Of a DNA stretch of 36,793 bases, positions 16,810 to 25,882 are shown in pieces. Made by a program: the position numbers and the translations under genes. The notes under the pieces are model-generated. The model searched no databases, was not told the DNA's origin, and was given only the letters and a program-made list of their open reading frames with translations. This DNA comes from an uncultured bacterium (GTDB lineage: Bacteria; Planctomycetota; Phycisphaerae; Phycisphaerales; SM1A02): positions 1 to 36,793 of the forward strand of contig CAITDI010000044.1 in assembly GCA_903891095.1 (NCBI GenBank), read 5' to 3'. Within the stretch, counting starts at the first letter, position 1, and each line of letters starts with the position of its first letter.

Positions 16810-18387
16810 TTACGGCGCGACCACGCCCCACTGCGTGTTGGCATTGCGAATGAATCCGCCCTGCGTCTTCGCGAAGCCGTCCAGGATCCACGCATTCACA
16901 TCGCCCGTCAGCGTGTTGCGCCAGACGATGTCGTACTTCCCGTCGCCGTTGAGGTCGCGCAGACCGTCGATGCGCCAGACGGAGCCGATCGCAGCGCCGT
17001 TGTTCATGAGTCCGCCGGTCACGCGCTGCGTGCCGTTCATCATCCACGCGCACACCGTGCCCATGGTGCGATGACGCCAGATCACGTCGGCCTTGCCGTC
17101 GCCCGACACGTCGGCCACGCCCGCCACGAGCCACTCGGCCGCGACCGGTCCCGAGACGTTGGTGATGTTTCCTTGCGTACCGATGTCGAGGCCCTGCATC
17201 AGCCACGCACTGACCACGCCGCTCGACGCGCGCCACAGGATGTCCTGGTGACCGTCGCCGTCGAGATCGGCGATCGCTTCCGCGGTCTTGCCGCTGGCGT
17301 TTCCGATCAGGCCGCCGGCGATCTTCACAAAGCCTTCCATCAGCCACGCGTTCACGTTGCCGGACACCGAATCCTGCAGCACGATGTCGCCGCGGCCGTC
17401 GCCTGAGATGTCGCCGATGCCGACGCACTGCCAGTTGGACGGAATCGGCAGCGAGATCGCGCCCTTGGCCAACACGGTCAGTCCATCGGTGAGCCACGCG
17501 TGAAAGCGCCCCTGCGCATCGCGCCACACGATGTCGGTCGAGCCGTTTCCATCGAGGTCGCCCATGCCCTGCAGCGTGTATCCCGCAGGAACAGCATCGC
17601 TAAACACGCCGCCCGCCTTGCGGCCGACGCCAAGCATCAGCCATCCCGCGAGCTGCCGCGAGATCGGGTTGTAGAACAGCAGATCCGACCGGCCGTCGTA
17701 GTCGAGTTCGTCGGCCGCGTACTTCGTGAGTCCGCCCGACGGATAGAAGAACTGCCGCGAGCCCGTGCCGAACGCGACCGCGCCGCTGTTCGCGTAGCCC
17801 ACGGTCCCTTCAAACTGCAGGTTCAGTCCAGGCGCGTATTGATCGGCGGTCACGACGAACACACCCAGCAGCACCTTCAGGTCCGAGCCTGCGAGGCCAA
17901 AGCTGTTCGTCGGCGGAATGTTGTACCAACCGGCCGCGCCGCCGATCTCGTTGGCGTCGACGAACTTCGCGTCGTTGAAGCCAGGATCCGCGATCGTTCC
18001 GTTGAGCATGTTGCCTTGCAACGCGCCGATGGTCACGTATGTGTCGAATCGCCACGCCTCGCCCGGCGGCAGGTAGCCCATCGGGAGAAAGCTCTTGGGG
18101 ATCTCATCGATCACCGATTCGGCCTGGAAGAACACCGCCGTCGCCTGCGGATCGATCGCATTCGCAAGCGACGCGGTCACATTGAACGCGTTGAGCACGC
18201 GGTCCGTCGGGTCGTCGAAGGTCGCGTAGACCTCCATGACGTGGTACGTGTTCTCCGTACCTTGGACGACGTAGCTCGTGCTGCCGAAGCCTGTGAAGTC
18301 GGCCGTCGCGGGCGACGCCGCGATCGAGATCGCTGCGGTGAGGGATGCGACGGCGGTGATGGACGCAGCGAGAGGACGGTTGCGCAT
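16810..18387 (-). CDS. Secreted six-blade FG-GAP/VCBS repeat protein A
   Basis: A 525-residue exported protein. Residues 1-29 form a signal peptide ending ATA before DFTG. Residues 30 to about 224 are a beta-rich N-terminal domain (STSYVVQGTENTYHVMEVYATF...) that I do not recognise. Residues about 225-525 hold six blades of pattern D-L-D-G-D-G-x-x-D-I-V-W-R-x5-G-x-V-x-A-W-L-M-x-G, with calcium-binding Asp loops; this fits VCBS/FG-GAP (PF13517) beta-propeller blades. The last blade closes with GGFIRNANTQWGVVAP at the C-terminus. The start at 18387 gives the cleanest signal peptide and has AAGAG about 9 bases upstream; in-frame ATGs at 18411 and 18423 are possible. Its front end differs from those of the three neighbouring cassette genes. 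No sorting signal is visible. Confidence 0.85.
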   Translation of the reverse strand: MRNRPLAASITAVASLTAAISIAASPATADFTGFGSTSYVVQGTENTYHVMEVYATFDDPTDRVLNAFNVTASLANAIDPQATAVFFQAESVIDEIPKSFLPMGYLPPGEAWRFDTYVTIGALQGNMLNGTIADPGFNDAKFVDANEIGGAAGWYNIPPTNSFGLAGSDLKVLLGVFVVTADQYAPGLNLQFEGTVGYANSGAVAFGTGSRQFFYPSGGLTKYAADELDYDGRSDLLFYNPISRQLAGWLMLGVGRKAGGVFSDAVPAGYTLQGMGDLDGNGSTDIVWRDAQGRFHAWLTDGLTVLAKGAISLPIPSNWQCVGIGDISGDGRGDIVLQDSVSGNVNAWLMEGFVKIAGGLIGNASGKTAEAIADLDGDGHQDILWRASSGVVSAWLMQGLDIGTQGNITNVSGPVAAEWLVAGVADVSGDGKADVIWRHRTMGTVCAWMMNGTQRVTGGLMNNGAAIGSVWRIDGLRDLNGDGKYDIVWRNTLTGDVNAWILDGFAKTQGGFIRNANTQWGVVAP

Positions 18388-18577
18388 GGGGCGATCTCTT
18401 GAAAACGGCATTCGAAGCCGCATCGTTTGTCGCCATCGGCGCGTGGAATGAGGGGATTGACCCGTGTTCCCGCGCGCCTTCCCGAATTGCGCGCTTCCCG
18501 CCGAACAATCCGTCTGCGCCGGTTGTGCGGGCAGGGTTGATATCTCGGGGCGCCTTGCTTGCCCGTCCTTCAACTCA

Positions 18578-18612
18578 AATGAAACAGGCGCCGCCGATGT
18601 CGGCGACGCCTG
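18578..18612 (-). terminator. Intrinsic terminator of the 18662-21400 gene
   Basis: Arms 18585-18597 and 18600-18612 form a 13-bp stem with one mismatch and a two-base loop. On the minus strand it is followed by TTTCATTT, about 50 bases after the stop codon. Confidence 0.85.
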
Positions 18613-18661
18613 TGGTGATGCGTTGTTGGCGAGTCTGAGCTTGTGACTCTGGTTCGCCGCG

Positions 18662-21400
18662 TCAGTTGGCCGCGACCTGGACCTTCGAAGTGGTCCCGTT
18701 CGGGAACACGATCTTGATCTCCCACTTCGGTCCCGAGTTCTCCTGGGCAAGCTCGGCCGAGTGCGGTGCGCCGGTCGGATTGGCGTTGATCGCAGTCGTC
18801 ACCGCCGCAGCGGAGGACACGGTCGCGGACGAGAGCGCGCCGATGGCTTCCGAGTAGTTGGCGAGCTGCGCCGCAGTCGGAGTCCACGACGTCGTGCTCA
18901 CGATCGCCCGCGTCGCGGCGTTGACAACGACGCGCACGAGTTGGCCGTTCGAGGCGCGCCACTGCGTGACGGCCACGTAGTACACGCCCGACTGCAGTTC
19001 GACTTCGCTTTCGAGGACAGGCAGGCTGCTGGTGGTCATGGCTGCGTTGATCGACGCGGTGTACGAGCTGCAGGACACGGTCGCGTTGTTGCCGCTTCCG
19101 CCGCCGCCGCTGTTGCCGCCGCCGCCGTTGCTTCCGCCGTTGCTTCCGCCATTGCCTCCGTTGCCACCGCTGCCCACGGAGTCGTCGTAGTCGTTCTCGT
19201 TCGAGTCGTCGCGGTTGTCATCGTCGCCCACGCCGTCGCGGCCGTGGTCGTCGTTGTAGTCGTCGTCGTTCAGCATCGACCATGAGGTCGCGACGTTCTT
19301 CACGAAGCTGCCCGCGGTCTTGGTGAAGCCGTTCATGAGCCACGCATTCACGTCGCCGGTGCTCATGTTGCGCCACAGCAGGTCTTCATTGCCGTCGCTG
19401 TTGAGATCGCCGGCTGCCTCGACGCGCCAGTTGAGCGGGATGCCTGCGTTCATCACGCCACTCGACTTGAGCGCCGTGCCGTCCATCATCCAGCCCGTGA
19501 CCGCGCCGGTCACGCTGTTGCGCCAGACGATGTCCCTCTTGCCGTCGCCGTCGAGGTCGGCGATCGCGACGGTCTTCCACTCCGCGGTCACCGGCGTCAC
19601 GCCCGTGATCGGCGAATCGGACACGATCGTCAGGCCGTTCATCATCCACGCGCGCATCTCGCCTGCAGCGGTGCGCCAGAGGATGTCGCCGCGACCATCG
19701 CCATCAAGGTCGGCCACGCCCGCGTAGATCAGGCCGAGCGCGTTGCCCACGGCGCCGCCGGAGGTCTTGGTTCCGCCGCTCATGATCCACGCGTTCACCT
19801 GCCCAGTGAAGCAGTTGCGGAGGATCACGTCGGCCTTGCCGTCACCCGAGATGTCGGTGAGCGCGAGGTACTCCCAGTCGAGACCGACGCCGCCGGAGAT
19901 CGCACGGTCATCGCTCACGGCGAGACCGTTGAGCCGCCACGCGCGGAACGCGCCGGTCGTCTTGTTGCGGAACAGCACGCTCGAGCGTCCGTCGCCGTGG
20001 AAGTCGCCGACGCCGAGGTACTCGTGGCCCGCGATGGTGTTCGGCACGATGCCGCCGCCATCCTTCGCGAGGCCGTTCATCGTCCACGCCGCGATGTTTC
20101 CGCTCGCGGGGCTGAACCAGAACACATCGCTGCGGCCGTTGTCATCGAGGCCCGCGCGTGCGTACTCGAGTCGATAGTGGTAGCCAGCGCCACGATTCAA
20201 CGCGCCGTTGGCGGTGGTCGGCGCGCCGACCATCACGCGCTCGCCCGCGATCGCGAGCGCATTCGCGAAGCCGCCGAGCACGGAGCCCGTCGACGCCGCA
20301 AGCTTGGAGCCTTCCTGCCAGACGCCCGTGCCCATGCGACGGTAGACCGTCGCGCTGCCCGCGCTCGCGACGCCGCGAACGGTGTCGAGCGGCGCGCCGA
20401 CGACGAGACGATCGTCGCTCGCCGCGAGCGCTGCGCCAAAGCGGTCGCCCGCCGCAGCATCGCTCGGCGTGATGCGAGCCGCCGACGGCCAGCTCAGGTC
20501 GGTCGCGCGCTGGTACACAAACGCAGCGCCGCAGGGGAGTCCGCTGTTGAGTGCATCGGGTGCACCGACAAACGCCCAGTCGCCCGCGATGGTGCCCGAG
20601 AGCGCCACCGAGGTGCCGTAGCCGATCGCGCCTGGTTCGCCAGCGGCGAACACGGCGGCCTGCGACCACGAGCCAGTGTTTCGGAAGAGGTACGCCGCAC
20701 CGGCGCCTGCAGCGTGTGCGGGCGCGCCGATGAGCGCGCGCGACGAACGCATCGCGACCGACGCACCAAAGTGGTCCGCGACCGCGCCGTCCGATGCAGT
20801 CAGCTTCGACTGCTCGACCCACGTGTTTCCCGTCGAGTTGCGGAACACATACGCCGCGCCACGGTCGGCCGCGCCTGCGACATCCGCGCCCGGCGCGCCC
20901 ACGACGACCGAGTCGCCGTTCATCGACACCGCCGCACCGAACTGGTCGCCTGCGACGCCGTCCGACGCCGTCAGCTTCGCGACCTGCGTCCAAGTCGCGC
21001 CGCTCTTGCGGAACACGTACACCGCGCCTTGATTCGCGCTCGCGCCACCTGGCCCGAACGGTGCGCCCACGACGACGATGTCGCCTTGCAGCGCGACGCT
21101 CGCGCCAAACGCATCTGACGCCGCGGCGTCGCTCGCGACCAGCGTCGCCGACACCGACCAGGTGTTGCTCGAACCACGATCGAGGATCGTCGCGGTGCCC
21201 GCGCCCGAGTTCGCGCCCGGCGCGCCGTACACGCTGCGACCGCTGTCCGTGGCGACCGACGCGCCAAAGGACTGGCTCGCAGCCGTCGACACGGGCGAGA
21301 GGACCAGGCGTTCCGTACGCGTCACGACTTCCTGCGCGGAAGCGGAGGCGATGAAGCAAAACGACAGACCAATCACCGAGGCAAGTTTCATGTTGTTCAT
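18662..21400 (-). CDS. Secreted FG-GAP protein B: integrin-type propeller, VCBS cassette and PepSY-like C-terminus
   Basis: A 912-residue exported protein. The signal peptide is about residues 1-22 (SASA before QE). Residues about 24-415 are FG-GAP repeats of integrin-alpha type, with repeated motifs such as FGASVA, VVVGAP and GAAYVFR. Residues about 417-708 are the six-blade VCBS cassette shared with the neighbouring genes, closing with GSFVKNVATSWSML. Unlike the others, the chain continues: a low-complexity linker (709-775) rich first in Asp/Asn and then in Gly/Ser, then a 137-residue C-terminal region. That region has two segments (ELQSGVYYVAVTQW...VVVNAATRAIVS and AELAQENSGPKWEIKIVFPNG) resembling PepSY repeats. 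The start has AGGGA upstream at 9-base spacing; a second ATG three codons in is possible. It has its own terminator. Confidence 0.87.
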   Translation of the reverse strand: MNNMKLASVIGLSFCFIASASAQEVVTRTERLVLSPVSTAASQSFGASVATDSGRSVYGAPGANSGAGTATILDRGSSNTWSVSATLVASDAAASDAFGASVALQGDIVVVGAPFGPGGASANQGAVYVFRKSGATWTQVAKLTASDGVAGDQFGAAVSMNGDSVVVGAPGADVAGAADRGAAYVFRNSTGNTWVEQSKLTASDGAVADHFGASVAMRSSRALIGAPAHAAGAGAAYLFRNTGSWSQAAVFAAGEPGAIGYGTSVALSGTIAGDWAFVGAPDALNSGLPCGAAFVYQRATDLSWPSAARITPSDAAAGDRFGAALAASDDRLVVGAPLDTVRGVASAGSATVYRRMGTGVWQEGSKLAASTGSVLGGFANALAIAGERVMVGAPTTANGALNRGAGYHYRLEYARAGLDDNGRSDVFWFSPASGNIAAWTMNGLAKDGGGIVPNTIAGHEYLGVGDFHGDGRSSVLFRNKTTGAFRAWRLNGLAVSDDRAISGGVGLDWEYLALTDISGDGKADVILRNCFTGQVNAWIMSGGTKTSGGAVGNALGLIYAGVADLDGDGRGDILWRTAAGEMRAWMMNGLTIVSDSPITGVTPVTAEWKTVAIADLDGDGKRDIVWRNSVTGAVTGWMMDGTALKSSGVMNAGIPLNWRVEAAGDLNSDGNEDLLWRNMSTGDVNAWLMNGFTKTAGSFVKNVATSWSMLNDDDYNDDHGRDGVGDDDNRDDSNENDYDDSVGSGGNGGNGGSNGGSNGGGGNSGGGGSGNNATVSCSSYTASINAAMTTSSLPVLESEVELQSGVYYVAVTQWRASNGQLVRVVVNAATRAIVSTTSWTPTAAQLANYSEAIGALSSATVSSAAAVTTAINANPTGAPHSAELAQENSGPKWEIKIVFPNGTTSKVQVAAN
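19080..19280 (-). repeat. Low-complexity Asp/Asn then Gly/Ser linker in protein B
   Basis: Encodes roughly residues 709-775. The first half is rich in GAC and AAC codons (DDDYNDD, DDDNRDD), the second in GGC/GGA/AGC codons (GGNGGSNGGSN). It separates the VCBS cassette from the C-terminal domain. Confidence 0.8.
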
Positions 21401-21483
21401 AGTGAGATCCCTAGTTACGAGGACGACAGCCGTAGGAACCGCGGGGCGATACGCAGATACGACGGCGCGATAAATATGCCTCA

Positions 21484-21520
21484 GAAAAACGGACTCGCCC
21501 CCGAATTTCGGGGGCGAGTC
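21484..21520 (-). terminator. Intrinsic terminator of the 21581-24028 gene
   Basis: A perfect 13-bp stem (21492-21504 with 21508-21520) and a three-base loop. On the minus strand it is followed by C-G-TTTTT. It lies about 60 bases after the stop codon. Confidence 0.93.
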
Positions 21521-21580
21521 GTCAGATTTCGGAGTTTCTGGCGCCGATTACTCGCGGCGCCAGAGGTAGTTACGGGCAAC

Positions 21581-24028
21581 TCACGGGTTCACGATGCGCC
21601 AGTCCAACGACGCTCTGCGGACGAACGCGCCGACGCGCTTGACCAGGCCTTCCATCAGCCAGACGTTGACGTCGCCGGTCGAATTGTTGCGCCACACGAT
21701 GTCCGACATGCTGTCGCCATCGAGGTCGGTCAGCGTCGCCAGGGTGTAACCCAGCCCGACGCTCGTGGTGACCACGCCTCCCGACTTCTTGGTGAGGCCG
21801 TCCATGAGCCAGCCGTTGACCTGACCAGTGGTGTTGTTGCGCCAGAGCAGATCGGCCTTGAAGTCGCCGTCAAGGTCCGCCATGCCGGCTGCCGACCACT
21901 CGAGCCCAACAGCCGCCGCATCGGCGATGTCGCCTTGCGCCTGGATCGTTAGCCCATTGAGCCGCCAACCGCTCACCACACCAGTGCTGCTGCGCCAGAG
22001 GATGTCCGCGTCGCCGTCGGCATCGAGGTCGCCGATGCCAAGGAACGTCAGGCCGGTCGCCGTGCCGATCAGGCCGCTGCCAGTCTTGATCAGTCCGGCC
22101 ATCTTCCAGCCGTACACCTTGTTGTCGGTGGCGCTCTTCCACAGGATGTCGCCGTTGCCATCGCGGTCGATGTCGGCGATCGCCAGGAGGCGGTAGTCGC
22201 CCGGAACCACACCGGTGATCGTCCCGCTCTGCGCCACGGCCGTGCCGCTCATCAGCACGCCGCGCACTGCGCCGGTCGTGAGGTTGCGCTCGACGATGTC
22301 CGAGCGCCCGTCGCCGTCGAGGTCGCCAAGTCCGCCGAAGGAGAAGCCCGCCGGCGCGGTCTCGTCCAACGCGCCACCCGAGGTGCGGGTGCGGCCCGAC
22401 ATGAACCACACGCTGAACTGCCGCGTGGTCGGATTGAACCACACGATGTCCGCCTCGCCATCGCCATCGAGATCGCTGATGGGCTTGAGCTCGCAGGTAT
22501 CCGGAATGCCGTTGCTGTTGCGGTCGGGAATCGTTCCGTCCGCGAGCTCGCAGCTGTCAGGCTTCTCGTTCAAGTTGCAGTCTGCCGAGTCGTAGTAGTA
22601 GTGAGCTCCCACCTTCGCTGCCGAGGTCGGGCACTCCACGCTGGACACCAGCGCCGACGCTGTGAGCCGGAAATGCGCCGCGCCGTTGTCGAGCAGCGCG
22701 TTGTAGAGCGTCGCCGGGAGGAAGATCGTCTCCTTCTGGAACGACGTCGGGCAGTTGAGACCGCCCTGCAGGAAGATGTAGTCGATGATCTGGTCGTTGA
22801 ACTTGAGCGTCAGGTACTCGCCCGGCGAGCCGAGGTCCGCCTTGACCTCGACTTCGACGATCACATCACCGACCGCGTTCGGAAGATTCGTGCCATCCGC
22901 CGCCGCAGTCGACGAGCTCGAGTACGGCGTGACCTGGACGCCAGCGAGGGTGGTCAGGCCACCTTCGCAGGAATCGATTCGGTTGTCGCTGTTGCAGTCG
23001 AACGTTGGATGCGTCGCGATGTCCTCGATGTCCGACACCTCGTTCGAGTCGCAGTCGCGGAAGTCCAGCTGTGCGGCAAAGCCAAGGCCGACTTCGAAGT
23101 CCCCGTAGACCGTGAGGACCGGCTGCAGCGGGGGCTCGTTCAGGTTGTTCGAATTGTTGCCCCAGATAAGGATCTGATTGTCGGAACGGCGCGCGGCGAT
23201 CGAATAGCCGTACGCGCGGAGCTGCGTGTAGGTCTGGCCCGTGCCCAGCGTGGGGACCTCGAGCTGCAGCAGCGAGTTGTCGCCAACCACTTCGACGGTG
23301 CCGTCCGACTTGAGATACGCGGTGGTGTTCCATGCGCAGACGATGTCGGAGACGGTCACGCCGCTGCCGAGCGTGGGCTGCGTGCCTTCGCCCTCCGAGT
23401 TGTCGCCCCACAGAACCACCGTGCCATCTGCCAACAGCGCGCCCGCGTGGTCGAGGCCACCGGAGAAGGCCGTCGGATGCGTGACGCGCACCGGAACCGT
23501 CGTCTGTCCCGCACTGTTGTCGCCCCACGCGAGCAGTTCGCCATCGGCGTTTCGACCAAGCGTGAAGAACGCTCCGCAGCGCACGAGGTCGTACGCCGAC
23601 GCGCTCGTCGCGACGTCGCACTGGTTGAAGGTGTTCGAGCCGAAGCACACGATCACGCCGTCCGATCGCAGCAGCGCCGAGTGCGCGCCGCCGCAGGCAG
23701 CCTGCGTGTAGGTCACGCCCGTCGGCAACGCGGGAGCGGTCAGCTGCCCGTCGTCGTTGCGACCCCACCCACGCACCACCCTGCCTGGCTCGAGGATCGA
23801 GATGCCGTGACCGTCGCCGAGCGCGAAGCACTTGAATGCCTCGGTGTAGCCGAGGTTCGGCGTATCAGTTCCGCCCGAAGGACTGAGTCCCCACGCAGTG
23901 ATGGTGCTCGTGTCGTCGGCGAATGCGGCACCTGCGATGGCGCACGCCACCACAATGGGCAGTCCGAGATAGGCGCCGAGGCGCGAGAGCGAGGAGCGGG
24001 TTCGGGTGAACTTCAGGGGCTTCTTCAT
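21581..24028 (-). CDS. Secreted protein C: RCC1-like propeller, calcium-loop linkers and VCBS cassette
   Basis: An 815-residue exported protein. The signal peptide is about residues 1-37 (GAAFA before DD). Residues about 40-325 hold RCC1-like repeats (GWGRNDDGQL, CFGSNTFNQC, AWGDNSAGQT, LWGDNSEGEG, WGNNSNN), forming a propeller. Residues 325-357 and 483-514 are Cys/Asp-rich calcium-loop segments (DCDSNEVSD, DCNSDNRIDSC, DRNSNGIPDTC), of the thrombospondin-3/dockerin-like sort common in planctomycete exported proteins. Between them, residues 358-482 look like a beta-sandwich domain I cannot name. Residues 515-815 are the six-blade VCBS cassette ending GAFVRRASLDWRIVNP. The ribosome binding site is weak (GGAA about 9 bases upstream). 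It has its own strong terminator and a 312-base gap upstream. Confidence 0.88.
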   Translation of the reverse strand: MKKPLKFTRTRSSLSRLGAYLGLPIVVACAIAGAAFADDTSTITAWGLSPSGGTDTPNLGYTEAFKCFALGDGHGISILEPGRVVRGWGRNDDGQLTAPALPTGVTYTQAACGGAHSALLRSDGVIVCFGSNTFNQCDVATSASAYDLVRCGAFFTLGRNADGELLAWGDNSAGQTTVPVRVTHPTAFSGGLDHAGALLADGTVVLWGDNSEGEGTQPTLGSGVTVSDIVCAWNTTAYLKSDGTVEVVGDNSLLQLEVPTLGTGQTYTQLRAYGYSIAARRSDNQILIWGNNSNNLNEPPLQPVLTVYGDFEVGLGFAAQLDFRDCDSNEVSDIEDIATHPTFDCNSDNRIDSCEGGLTTLAGVQVTPYSSSSTAAADGTNLPNAVGDVIVEVEVKADLGSPGEYLTLKFNDQIIDYIFLQGGLNCPTSFQKETIFLPATLYNALLDNGAAHFRLTASALVSSVECPTSAAKVGAHYYYDSADCNLNEKPDSCELADGTIPDRNSNGIPDTCELKPISDLDGDGEADIVWFNPTTRQFSVWFMSGRTRTSGGALDETAPAGFSFGGLGDLDGDGRSDIVERNLTTGAVRGVLMSGTAVAQSGTITGVVPGDYRLLAIADIDRDGNGDILWKSATDNKVYGWKMAGLIKTGSGLIGTATGLTFLGIGDLDADGDADILWRSSTGVVSGWRLNGLTIQAQGDIADAAAVGLEWSAAGMADLDGDFKADLLWRNNTTGQVNGWLMDGLTKKSGGVVTTSVGLGYTLATLTDLDGDSMSDIVWRNNSTGDVNVWLMEGLVKRVGAFVRRASLDWRIVNP

Positions 24029-24340
24029 ATGGGGTTCCAGCTTTCCGACCTTCGCAACTGCGGTTGTGACGCAGCACAGGAAGGTTCGTCATCGACCATC
24101 CGACCGCCTGAATGCGACCGGGGGTGGGTGGTTGTATCGGTCCAAAAGCAGCCTCGACCACACCGCCGCCAGGGTTCGTTGGCGAAACGGGCGACTCAAG
24201 ACGCCTTCCTGCCCCGACGGGTTCAGCCGATCGCGTGGTAGTGACTCCTACGGCGCAAATACAGGTTGGAAAAAGAAGCCGGCCCTCGTCGCGGAGACGA
24301 GGGCCGGCGGGTGCGGAAGAGTTCTGTGCTGCTCAGCGGA
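24029..24340. other. Intergenic region between two cassette genes
   Basis: The 312 bases hold the terminator of the 24341-25882 gene (24269-24308) and the upstream region of the 21581-24028 gene. I see no gene, and no clear sigma-70 or sigma-54 promoter for the downstream gene. Confidence 0.6.
24269..24308 (-). terminator. Intrinsic terminator of the 24341-25882 gene
   Basis: A perfect 13-bp GC-rich stem (24278-24290 with 24296-24308) and a five-base loop. On the minus strand it is followed by TTCTTTTTCC. It lies about 30 bases after the stop codon. Confidence 0.93.
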
Positions 24341-25882
24341 TCAGCGGAGGACCTGCCAGGAGCTCTGGACGCCGCGGATGAACGAGCCAGACTGCTTGGT
24401 CAGGCCATTCATCAGCCAACCGTACACGTCGCCGGTGGTCTTGCTGCGCCAGATCATGTCGCCGCGACCGTCGCCGTTCAGGTCGGGGGTTCCGACGATC
24501 TGCCAATCGGCTCCGACCGAGGTCGAGATGTAGTTGCCGGAGACGCGGCGGACGCCGTTCATCAGCCAGCCCGTCACGATGCCGGTGTTGGAGTCCTGCC
24601 AGATCACGTCGGCGTGGTTATCGCCATCGAGATCGGTCATGCCGACGACCTTCCAGTTCGGGGCCGGCGAGCAGGCATTGCCCACGTAGCCAGAGAAGGT
24701 GATCGTCAAGCCGTCCATGATCCAGCCGATGACGTTGCCGCCAGAGTTCTGCCAGAGCATGTCCTGCTTGCCGTCGGCGTTGAGGTCGCCGATGCCGAGG
24801 AACTTGAGTCCCGCGGAGTCGCCGATGTTTCCGCCCGCGGTCTTGGTGAGACCGTTCATGAGCCAGCCGCGGACCTCGCCGGTCGCGCTGTTGCGGAGCA
24901 CGCAGTCAGCCTTGCGGTCGCCGTTGAGGTCACCGATCGCGATGATGTCCCAGGACGCCTCGAGCGAACCCGAGATGAAGCCCTGCGAGATGACCGAGTT
25001 GCCGTTCATCAGCCACGCCGAGAAACGGCCCGTGCTGAGGTCGCGCCAGATCATGTCGGCGTGACGGTCGCCATCGAGGTCGCCGAGGCCGGAGGACTTG
25101 GCGTTCGCGCCGGGATCAGCCGAGGTGTAGCCGCCGCTTGCACGGGTCAGGCCGTCCATCGTCCAGATCGTCGACTTGCGCGAGCTCGGGCTGAACCACG
25201 CCACGTCGGACTTGCCGTCGAGGTTGAAGTCGTCGCGCACGAATGCAGCCGCGGCCTGGGCAGGGGCGTTGCACTGCACGTGGTCGATGTAGATCGGGAT
25301 GATCGACGAGATCGCGATGCTGTCGATGCCGGCAGCGTTCTCGACGCCGATGAAGGTGTCGTCGCTCGCGTCGTTCGCGTTGCTGAGCACATCAAAGACG
25401 CGGGTCTCAGACGAGCCGTCGATGAAGTACACGGTGACCGTGACCGGCGCAGCGGCGCCGAGGCCGCTGGTGTCCGTGATCACGAAGCCAGCCTGGGTCG
25501 GCTGACCGCCGAGCTGCTTCGCGATGAAGGTGATCTGCGAGAAAGCGGGGTCGAAGACCGGGCCCCACGCGCCGAGCGGAAGGCTCTTGCCGAGAGCGCC
25601 GTTGCCGTCGATCGACTGATCGTCGGCGTCGACGGAGTTGCCGTTGTCGACGACCGCAGCGGGCTGGAACGAAAGTCCCACCGTGCGTGCGCCCTCGAAG
25701 TCATCGACGATCAGCGCGTCAACTGCGAACGCGCTGTCGGACTTCGAGTGGTATCCAGCGATCTGGCTCCAGGTGGAGGCTCCACCCGCGAGCGCGGCCG
25801 AAGTCGCGAGCGAGCTTGCGAGTCCAGCGGCGACGAGGCCGAAGGTGCGAACGGTGTTCGCGTTGCTATTCCAAGTCTTCAT
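24341..25882 (-). CDS. Secreted six-blade FG-GAP/VCBS repeat protein D
   Basis: A 513-residue exported protein. The signal peptide is about residues 1-32 (SAALA before GG). Residues 33 to about 210 are a beta-rich N-terminal domain (VDDFEGARTVGLSFQP, VTVYFIDGSSETRVFDVL) that may be a lectin- or CBM-like sandwich; no firm family. Residues about 212-513 are the six-blade VCBS cassette (DLDGDRHADMIWRD, DLNGDGRGDMIWRS), closing GSFIRGVQSSWQVLR. The ATG has a strong AGGAG 7 bases upstream, the best ribosome binding site of the four cassette genes, and a perfect terminator follows. It is the closest of the four to the sigma-54 regulator gene, which lies on the same strand 306 bases upstream. Confidence 0.87.
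   Translation of the reverse strand: MKTWNSNANTVRTFGLVAAGLASSLATSAALAGGASTWSQIAGYHSKSDSAFAVDALIVDDFEGARTVGLSFQPAAVVDNGNSVDADDQSIDGNGALGKSLPLGAWGPVFDPAFSQITFIAKQLGGQPTQAGFVITDTSGLGAAAPVTVTVYFIDGSSETRVFDVLSNANDASDDTFIGVENAAGIDSIAISSIIPIYIDHVQCNAPAQAAAAFVRDDFNLDGKSDVAWFSPSSRKSTIWTMDGLTRASGGYTSADPGANAKSSGLGDLDGDRHADMIWRDLSTGRFSAWLMNGNSVISQGFISGSLEASWDIIAIGDLNGDRKADCVLRNSATGEVRGWLMNGLTKTAGGNIGDSAGLKFLGIGDLNADGKQDMLWQNSGGNVIGWIMDGLTITFSGYVGNACSPAPNWKVVGMTDLDGDNHADVIWQDSNTGIVTGWLMNGVRRVSGNYISTSVGADWQIVGTPDLNGDGRGDMIWRSKTTGDVYGWLMNGLTKQSGSFIRGVQSSWQVLR

Noticed and set aside
24029-24268. Sigma-54 promoter for the cassette genes
   Set aside because: I searched the gaps upstream of 18387, 21400, 24028 and 25882 for GG-N10-GC with TGGCAC/TTGC flanks. 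The nearest, upstream of 18387, has 11-base spacing and poor flanks.
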